In this document: one piece after another, positions 58,369-64,000 of the stretch | Position numbering within the stretch: the stretch's first letter is position 1 | How the letters are laid out: each line of letters begins with the position of its first letter | Source of the DNA: Devosia sp. Root635 | GTDB taxonomy: Bacteria; Pseudomonadota; Alphaproteobacteria; Rhizobiales; Devosiaceae | Reading direction: 5' to 3' | Length of the DNA: 64,000 nucleotides | Assembly (NCBI RefSeq): GCF_001427605.1 | Contig: NZ_LMGZ01000022.1 | Location: 124,001 to 188,000, forward strand | Program-made: the position numbers and the translations under genes | Notes under the pieces: generated by a model | Told to the model about the DNA's origin: nothing | What the model saw: the letters and a program-made list of their open reading frames with translations, nothing else | The model's database searches: none

Positions 58369-59040
58369 CTACCCCTCCACATCCATGGCAAACACCACAT
58401 CCGCCCGATCCTGCGACAAACACACCAGATCATAATTCGGCAAATCGTTCCGCTCGATATGCGCCCGGTTGCGGTCCTCGCTGAACAACCCCTCCTCACC
58501 ATGCCGCTTCAGCAGCCGCGCCTTGACCACCTCCCGCTTCACATCGATAAACACCGCATAATCCAGCAACGGCTTCACCCCCGCCCACGGCCCCTCGGTC
58601 AGCAACAGGTAATTACCCTCGACCACCAGCACCCGCACCTCAGGCTGCACGGTAAAGGCATCGTCCACCGTGTCCTCGATCTTGCGCGAATAGCCCGGCC
58701 CGCTGACCGCGTCTTTCGCCGTCTTCAGATGGTGGAGAAAGCTGACGAAATCCGCCCCCTCGAAAGTATGCGGTGCGCCCTTGTAGTCCACCTGCCCCAT
58801 GGCTTCGAGCTTGGCGTGCTTCATATGGAAGCCATCCATCGGCACCAGCGCGGCGCTGCCGGGATGAACGGCATCGAGCATGGTCACCAGCTCACCCGCC
58901 AGTGTCGATTTGCCTGACCCCGGCCCGCCGGCCAGCCCGATGGCGATGCGCCGCTGCGCCCGGCTTTCCAGCTCGAGAATATGCGGCACCAGCCGCGCCA
59001 GCGCCTGTTGCGGCGTGAGCTTCAGACGTTCGGGCGCCAT
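58369..59040 (-). CDS. P-loop nucleoside/sugar kinase family protein
   Basis: The start is the ATG at 59040, overlapping the upstream stop (TGATG), giving 223 residues. Walker A is LAGGPGSGKSTLAGEL. It also has VPMDGFHMKHAKLEAMGQVD, a substrate-binding phrase of the uridine-kinase/PanK-like and FrcK-type kinases, and VLVVEGNYLLLTEGPWAGVK, then RLLKRHGEEGL and ERNDLPNYDLV. The substrate cannot be fixed from sequence; a sugar or nucleoside is most likely. It is co-transcribed with the DUF6460 gene. Confidence 0.85.
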   Translation of the reverse strand: MAPERLKLTPQQALARLVPHILELESRAQRRIAIGLAGGPGSGKSTLAGELVTMLDAVHPGSAALVPMDGFHMKHAKLEAMGQVDYKGAPHTFEGADFVSFLHHLKTAKDAVSGPGYSRKIEDTVDDAFTVQPEVRVLVVEGNYLLLTEGPWAGVKPLLDYAVFIDVKREVVKARLLKRHGEEGLFSEDRNRAHIERNDLPNYDLVCLSQDRADVVFAMDVEG

Positions 59041-59330
59041 CAACGCCCCTTGCCGAGGCGGATCAGCAGCCAGACCGGCACGACCAGCATGGCCCCGGTC
59101 AGGATATAGCCCCAGATATTGCGGAATAGCCCGAAGCCGTCGCGCAGGGTCTCGCGCAGCAGTTCCAGCGCGCCGCGGATGACGCCCTGCACATTGACGC
59201 CGAACACGCTCATGACAAAGCCAACCAGCAGCGACACGAAAGCCAGCTTGAGGATGACATTGATCGGGTGACCGCCAAAGAAGCGTTCGACGGGCGAACG
59301 CCGTGTTTCGGTCCCGTGTTGATCGGTCAT
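59040..59330 (-). CDS. DUF6460-type small membrane protein
   Basis: The start is the ATG at 59330, with AGGAGG upstream, giving 96 residues (MTDQHGTETRRSPVERFFGG). After a soluble stretch with PVERFFGGHPINVILKLAFV come two membrane helices (LAFVSLLVGFVMSVFGVNVQ and IWGYILTGAMLVVPVWLLIR) separated by an amphipathic helix (IRGALELLRETLRDGFGLFR). The layout matches DUF6460. Function unknown. Coupled to the kinase gene. Confidence 0.8.
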   Translation of the reverse strand: MTDQHGTETRRSPVERFFGGHPINVILKLAFVSLLVGFVMSVFGVNVQGVIRGALELLRETLRDGFGLFRNIWGYILTGAMLVVPVWLLIRLGKGR

Positions 59331-59445
59331 GCAGGCCTCCTGTTGTGGTCCTGAGGGATCATATAGGCTGGAATGTGATTTGCAGAAGGTGTGACTTGCC
59401 AGTTTCCTGCCTCTCCTTTTCCCGCGCGGAAGCTGCCGTGACTGC

Positions 59446-59550
59446 TCCCTCCCCCCTTGAGGGGGAGGGTTGGGGTGGGGGGTCGTTTCGTGGTCCACTA
59501 ATAGGCCGCCACCCTAGGTCCCTCCCCTCAAGGGGGAGGGAGGCGACGAC
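59446..59550. repeat. G-rich palindromic element, left of helicase gene
   Basis: CCCTCCCCCCTTGAGGGGG at the left and CCCTCCCCTCAAGGGGG at the right flank a GTGGTCCACTA core. The right half and core match the element at 62080-62225 closely. Confidence 0.7.
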
Positions 59551-59580
59551 CCTTGCCTCTTGTGACCTTGCGAGGCGCGC

Positions 59581-62061
59581 GTGACCTTCCTCCCCCCCGT
59601 CATCGCCGACTGGTTCGCCCGCAAGGCGTGGTCGCCCCGCCAGCACCAGCTCGACGTGCTCGCCTCCTGGCATGCCGGCGCCTCGGCCCTGCTCATCGCC
59701 CCCACCGGCGCCGGCAAGACGCTGGCCGGGTTCCTGCCCACCCTCACCGACCTCGCCGACGGCAAGTTCGATGGCCTCCACACGCTCTACATTTCCCCGC
59801 TCAAGGCGCTGGCCGTGGACGTGCAGCGCAATCTCAATGCCCCTATCCTCGAAATGGGCCTCAAGATATCAGCCGAAACCCGCACCGGCGATACGCCTGC
59901 CTCCAAGCGCGCCCGCCAGCGCAGCAAGCCGCCCCATATCCTGCTCACCACGCCCGAGCAGCTATGCCTCCTCATCAGCCACCCCCATGCCGACCTGTTC
60001 TTCGGCTCACTCCGCCGCATCGTGCTCGATGAGTTGCATGCTTTGGTCACCTCCAAGCGCGGTGAACTTTTGTCCCTCGCCCTGGCCCGTATCGCCCGCC
60101 TTGCCCCAAACCTCCAGATCACCGCCCTCAGCGCCACCGTTGCCCGGCCCGACCTGCTGCGCGACTGGATCGCAAAGCCGGTGCCGGACAAGCCCACCCA
60201 TCTCCTCACCGCCTCGGGCGGCGCCCCGCCGGTGCTCGAAATCCTCGATACCGAACAGGTGCTGCCCTGGGCCGGGCACTCGGCCAACTACGCCCATCGC
60301 GACCTCTACGAGACCATCAAGCGCCATAGGACCACCCTGCTGTTCGTCAACACGCGATCCCAGGCCGAAATGCTGTTCCAGGGCCTGTGGGCCGTCAATG
60401 ACGACATGCTGCCCATCGCTTTACATCACGGCTCGCTCTCGGTGGAGCAGCGGCGCAAGGTGGAGAGCGCCATGGTCGCAGGCAATCTCAAGGCCGTGGT
60501 CTGCACCTCGACGCTCGATCTCGGCATCGACTGGGGCGATGTCGATCTGGTCGTGCAGGTCGGCGCGCCCAAAGGGTCCTCGCGCATGCTGCAACGCATC
60601 GGCCGCGCCAATCACCGGCTCGATGAACCCTCAAAGGCCGTGCTGGTCCCCTCCAACCGCTTCGAAGTGCTCGAATGCGAAGCTGCGCTCGAAGCCGTCG
60701 CCGAGAACCATCAGGACAGCGAAGACCCCGTGTCAGGCGGCTACGATGTCCTCGCCCAGCACCTGCTCGGCATGGCCTGTGCCGGCCCCTTCGCCGCCGA
60801 CGACCTCTATGACGAAATCCGCCATGCCTGGCCCTATCGCGACTTGCCACGAGGGCAATTCGATCGCGTGCTCGATTTCGTCGCCACCGGCGGCTATGCC
60901 CTGCGCGCCTATGAGCGCTATGCCCGCCTCAAGCCCACCGATGACGGCAAGTGGCGCGTCGCCAATCCGCAGGTGGTCCAGCAATATCGGCTCAATATCG
61001 GCACCATCATCGAGGAACCCATGGTGCGGGTGCGCCTCATCCGCCAGCGCGGCCTCAAGAAAGGCCAGAGCAACAGCCCTATCGGGGCGGGCGGGCGCGT
61101 GCTGGGCGAGATGGAGGAATATTTCTTCGGCACGCTGCTGCCCGGCGACACCTTCATATTCGGCGGCGAAATCGTCGCCTTCGAAGGTATGCGCGACAAC
61201 GAGGCTTTCGTCTCCCGCGCCCAGGCCAGCAATCCGAAAATCCCTTCCTATATGGGCGGCAAGTTTCCGCTCTCGACCTATCTGGCCGAGCGCGTCCGCC
61301 GCATCATGGACAGTCCCTCGGAGTGGACGAAGCTGCCCGAGCAGGTGGAAATGTGGCTCCGCCTGCAGCGCGACGTTTCGGTCCTGCCCAAACGCGACAG
61401 CCTGCTCGTGGAGACCTTCCCGCGCGGCGCCCACAACTATCTGGTCTGCTACCCCTTCGAAGGCCGGCTGGCCCACCAGACGCTCGGCATGTTGCTCACC
61501 CGCCGCCTCGAACGCGCCCGCGCCCGTCCCCTCGGCTTCGTCGCATCGGAATATGCCCTGGCCATCTGGGGGCTGGGCGATCTCTCCGCGCTGATCCGCA
61601 CCGACCGCCTGTCGCTCGATGACCTCTTCTCCGAGGACATGCTGGGCGACGATCTCGAAGCCTGGCTCGATGAATCGGCCCTGATGAAGCGCACCTTCCG
61701 CAACTGCGCCATCATTTCCGGCCTCATCGAGCGCCGCCATCCCGGCAAGGAAAAGTCCGGGCGCCAGATCACCATGAGTTCTGACCTCATCTATGACGTG
61801 CTCTACCAGCACGAGCCCGACCACATCCTGATCCAGGCCACCCGCCGCGACGCCGCAAGGGGCCTGCTCGATATCGAGCGCCTCGGCGACATGCTGGCCC
61901 GCATCCGCAACCACATCGTCCACCAGCCGCTGGCGCAAATCTCGCCCCTCGCCGTGCCGGTCATGCTCGATATCGGCAAGGAGCCGATTTTCGGCGAAGG
62001 CCGCGAATCGGCTATGGCTGACGCAGCAGATGAATTGATGAAAGAGGCGCTCGGAGGTTAG
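59581..62061 (+). CDS. Lhr-like ligase-associated DEXH-box helicase
   Basis: Encodes 826 residues from a GTG. Helicase motifs: APTGAGKTLAGFLP, LYISPLKALAVDVQRNL, TTPEQL, VLDELHAL, ALSATVA, LFVNTRSQAEML, VVCTSTLDLGIDWGDVDLVV and QRIGRANHRLDEPSKAVLVP. The C-terminal 400 residues contain the winged-helix and Lhr-specific region (AEYRLNIGTIIEEP-like, GDTFIFGGEIVAFEGMRDNE). It matches the ligase-associated DNA damage response helicase family. The metallophosphoesterase PdeM is encoded 187 bases downstream, but no ligase or exonuclease is nearby. Confidence 0.93.
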   Translation: MTFLPPVIADWFARKAWSPRQHQLDVLASWHAGASALLIAPTGAGKTLAGFLPTLTDLADGKFDGLHTLYISPLKALAVDVQRNLNAPILEMGLKISAETRTGDTPASKRARQRSKPPHILLTTPEQLCLLISHPHADLFFGSLRRIVLDELHALVTSKRGELLSLALARIARLAPNLQITALSATVARPDLLRDWIAKPVPDKPTHLLTASGGAPPVLEILDTEQVLPWAGHSANYAHRDLYETIKRHRTTLLFVNTRSQAEMLFQGLWAVNDDMLPIALHHGSLSVEQRRKVESAMVAGNLKAVVCTSTLDLGIDWGDVDLVVQVGAPKGSSRMLQRIGRANHRLDEPSKAVLVPSNRFEVLECEAALEAVAENHQDSEDPVSGGYDVLAQHLLGMACAGPFAADDLYDEIRHAWPYRDLPRGQFDRVLDFVATGGYALRAYERYARLKPTDDGKWRVANPQVVQQYRLNIGTIIEEPMVRVRLIRQRGLKKGQSNSPIGAGGRVLGEMEEYFFGTLLPGDTFIFGGEIVAFEGMRDNEAFVSRAQASNPKIPSYMGGKFPLSTYLAERVRRIMDSPSEWTKLPEQVEMWLRLQRDVSVLPKRDSLLVETFPRGAHNYLVCYPFEGRLAHQTLGMLLTRRLERARARPLGFVASEYALAIWGLGDLSALIRTDRLSLDDLFSEDMLGDDLEAWLDESALMKRTFRNCAIISGLIERRHPGKEKSGRQITMSSDLIYDVLYQHEPDHILIQATRRDAARGLLDIERLGDMLARIRNHIVHQPLAQISPLAVPVMLDIGKEPIFGEGRESAMADAADELMKEALGG

Positions 62062-62079
62062 CGGTCAACAGGCGGTCCG

Positions 62080-62225
62080 GCTCCTGCCCACCCTCCCCCT
62101 TGAGGGGAGGGTAGCGCCGCTAGGCCCAACGGGCCGTAGCAAAGCTGGGGAGGGGGTAACGCCGTGGTCTACTGAAGGACCCCCACCCTCAGTCCCTCCC
62201 CTCAAGGGGGAGGGAGGCGAAGGAG
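62080..62225. repeat. G-rich palindromic element, right of helicase gene
   Basis: CCCTCCCCCTTGAGGGGAGGG at the left (first 19 bases CCCTCCCCCTTGAGGGGAG) and CCCTCCCCTCAAGGGGGAG at the right flank a GTGGTCTACTGA core. It is the sister copy of the element at 59446. Confidence 0.7.
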
Positions 62226-62248
62226 CCGAGGCCGGAGAGAGCCGACGA

Positions 62249-62956
62249 TTGAGCAGTCTAACATTAACAGCCGAGGTCACGGAGACGCCGATCCTGCGCT
62301 TTGCCGGCCACAATTTCGAACCCCTGCCCTCGGGCGCGCTCTATTGGCACAACCAACAGACCCTGCTGGTTGCCGACCTGCATTTCGAAAAAATGGCGAG
62401 CTTCGCGCGTCGCGGGCAGATGCTGCCACCCTATGATACCGGGCTCACCCTGGCCCGTCTCGAGGCCGATCTGCGCCGCACCGGCGCCACGCGGCTGCTC
62501 TCGCTCGGTGACACGTTCCATCGCGTCGATGCTAGCAGTCTGTTAACGAATTCGGACCGAATGAGACTCGATTCACTCACCGAAATGGTCGATTGCATCT
62601 GGCTATCCGGCAATCACGACCCGGCCCCGCATGCCATCGGCGGCACCTGCCTGCCGCGGCTGGAACTGGCCGGATTGACCTTCACCCATGAGCCGGAACG
62701 CGGCATGACCGGCCTTGTGGCCGGCCATCTGCACCCGGCGGCGCATGTCTGGTTCCAGGGCCGCTCGACCCGCCGCCCCTGCTTCGTCCACGACAACCGC
62801 CTGCTGATCCTGCCGGCCTATGGGGCATCCACGGGTTCGCTCAACATCTTGTCCCCGGCGTTTTTCGGCCTGCTAAACTGGCCGACGGTCGAGGTCACCA
62901 TGTTGGGGAAAGACCGCACTTATCCCGTCAGCCCGAAGCGCCTCGTGCGGGGGTAG
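62249..62956 (+). CDS. pdeM: Ligase-associated DNA damage response endonuclease PdeM
   Basis: Encodes 235 residues from a TTG at 62249 (MSSLTLTAEVTETPILRFAG); no ATG fits better. Metallophosphoesterase motifs are complete: LLVADLHFEKMASF, SLGDTFHRVDAS, WLSGNHDPAP and VAGHLHPAAHV. The family acts with the Lhr-like helicase in bacterial DNA repair. Together with the helicase gene it forms a likely two-gene unit interrupted by a palindromic repeat. Confidence 0.88.
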   Translation: MSSLTLTAEVTETPILRFAGHNFEPLPSGALYWHNQQTLLVADLHFEKMASFARRGQMLPPYDTGLTLARLEADLRRTGATRLLSLGDTFHRVDASSLLTNSDRMRLDSLTEMVDCIWLSGNHDPAPHAIGGTCLPRLELAGLTFTHEPERGMTGLVAGHLHPAAHVWFQGRSTRRPCFVHDNRLLILPAYGASTGSLNILSPAFFGLLNWPTVEVTMLGKDRTYPVSPKRLVRG

Positions 62957-63718
62957 CTAGCGCTTGAACAGCACGCCGCCCAGCCAGCCGGTGAACAGCG
63001 CCAGGATGACGCAGACCAGGCCATAGAGGAACGGTTGCTGCACCGCCGACAGCGCCAGGAACCGCTCGAAGCCGATCTTGCGCACCGCGAAACCTTCCGA
63101 CTTGCGGGCGATGATCTCGCCATTCTTGAACACATAGGTCAGGGCGATATAAGGGCCGGGCGGGGCATTGCTGGGGAGGGTCAGCCGCGCCGAATAAAAG
63201 TTATCCGCCGGGAAGTTGACGCCGTTTTCCTGCACGCCGAACAGGCCCTGCTCGGTCATCAGCCGCACCAGTTCGCGGCCGAAGATGGCGCTTTTCCACC
63301 AGTCGGTGGTGCTGGCCGGCAGGGTGTGGGATTCGGGCAGGATGAGGTTGGTGGTGAGTGTCGTAATATCGGTGATGTCGGTCAGCCGCCCGCTCGACAG
63401 CACATGGAAGTAACTGGGAAAATTACTGAATTCGACCTGGTCGGTGTTGAGCCAGACGCCGAAGACGTTGGACATCTGGCGGGCAACGCGGTTCTGCGTG
63501 GGGCCGAGCACGACCACCACGACATGGAAGGGGCCGGTGACGAATTTATCCTCGGAGCCGGCATCGGGAATGATGGTGCCGAAAAAATTCATGCGCTCGC
63601 CCGAAAAGCTGGACGTGATCTCGATCGTCTCGTTGGAAACCTGCGACACCAGCCGCTCGGCCCGGGCGGGGGCAACGGCCAGGACAAGCGCCGCCAGCAG
63701 GAGCAGCAGCCGGCTCAT
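62957..63718 (-). CDS. TIGR02186-family membrane protein
   Basis: Encodes 253 residues. An N-terminal signal (MSRLLLLLAALVLAVAPARA) precedes a mainly beta extracytoplasmic domain (VSNETIEITSSFSGERMNFF, FHVVVVVLGPTQNRVARQMS), and a C-terminal helix (LYGLVCVILALFTGWLGGVL) anchors it. This arrangement is that of TIGR02186, found next to TauE/SafE-type transporters in alphaproteobacteria. The start overlaps the transporter stop (ATGA), so the pair is co-translated. Confidence 0.9.
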   Translation of the reverse strand: MSRLLLLLAALVLAVAPARAERLVSQVSNETIEITSSFSGERMNFFGTIIPDAGSEDKFVTGPFHVVVVVLGPTQNRVARQMSNVFGVWLNTDQVEFSNFPSYFHVLSSGRLTDITDITTLTTNLILPESHTLPASTTDWWKSAIFGRELVRLMTEQGLFGVQENGVNFPADNFYSARLTLPSNAPPGPYIALTYVFKNGEIIARKSEGFAVRKIGFERFLALSAVQQPFLYGLVCVILALFTGWLGGVLFKR

Positions 63719-64000
63719 TGGACCACTCCCGTCACGGCCATGCTGAACACATTGGCGGGCGCCAGCACCAGAGACAGGCCGAAGCGGATGGCCACGGCCA
63801 GCACCAGCAAAGCCAGCAGTCCGCGCAACTGTTCGCCGCGCAGATACTTGCCGGCCGAGGCCCCGAACTGGGCGCCGGCCGTACCGCCGACCATCAGGCA
63901 GAAGGCCAGCAGGATATCGACGCTCTGGCTCTGCACGGCATGCAGGATCGTCGTGGCCGCCATCATCGCCACCACCTGCGCCAGCGAGGTGCCGATGACG
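63715..64000 (-). CDS. TauE/SafE-family transporter, C-terminal part
   Basis: The frame runs in from the right edge; the 94 visible residues include MVAMMAATTILHAVQSQSVD, two helices (ILLAFCLMVGGTAGAQFGAS and LRGLLALLVLAVAIRFGLSL) and a short end AVTGVVQ. This is the second half of a TauE/SafE sulfite or sulfonate exporter. Its stop overlaps the TIGR02186 start. The rest is outside the window. Confidence 0.85.
   Translation of the reverse strand, partial: VIGTSLAQVVAMMAATTILHAVQSQSVDILLAFCLMVGGTAGAQFGASAGKYLRGEQLRGLLALLVLAVAIRFGLSLVLAPANVFSMAVTGVVQ

Overview
The window is GC-rich, gene-dense DNA from an alphaproteobacterium of the order Hyphomicrobiales. The gene neighbourhoods (murA, DUF2948, hisD, UPF0262, infA, maf, yacG; hemA of the ALA-synthase type; a FixJ-like regulator) fit Devosiaceae best. 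The genus is an inference, because no rRNA or marker search was possible. The left 29.3 kb is one end of a tailed-phage prophage with HK97-type head genes and long-tail (siphovirus-like) genes. The remaining 35 kb is host chromosome.

Prophage, 1 to about 29340. It reads mostly right to left. At the right end are tRNA-Phe, four candidate integrase arm sites, two small membrane-protein genes, then integrase and an excisionase-like gene. Next comes a divergent control region. An Arc-like ribbon-helix-helix (RHH) gene faces a 59-residue RHH gene across a perfect 15-bp inverted repeat. The leftward early operon is stitched together mostly by ATGA-type overlaps: RHH, a protein with a Tat-like leader, small unknowns, HTH proteins, a 31-residue membrane miniprotein, a winged-helix replication protein with iteron-like repeats inside its gene, and a helicase. 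A two-gene rightward cassette (ferredoxin-fold protein plus two-helix membrane protein) lies antisense between the early and late genes. Late genes follow: HNH, TerS, TerL, a protease-capsid fusion, two decoration paralogues, portal, an SGNH hydrolase, a collagen-like fibre, connectors, tail tube, tail chaperones joined by a likely -1 frameshift, tape measure, and tail-tip genes running off the left edge. Lysis genes are not in view and presumably lie further left.

Chromosome, 29342 to 64000. yacG, maf, infA, a UPF0262-phosphatase fusion, hisD and a DUF2948 gene form a leftward block. A TetR-controlled ABC export cassette on the opposite strand separates this block from murA. After tRNA-Thr come a TctABC tricarboxylate transporter with a PcaB-like lyase and a LysR regulator, then a PRC-barrel protein, a CSS-type EAL phosphodiesterase, an OmpA-like lipoprotein, an SDR, a WS/DGAT-like acyltransferase, hemA behind a perfect FNR box, a FixJ-like regulator with an altered receiver, mscL, a hybrid histidine kinase, a P-loop kinase, an Lhr-type helicase with its PdeM partner, and a TIGR02186/TauE pair at the right edge. 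Several families of palindromic intergenic repeats are scattered through the chromosomal part. One G-rich family brackets the helicase gene.
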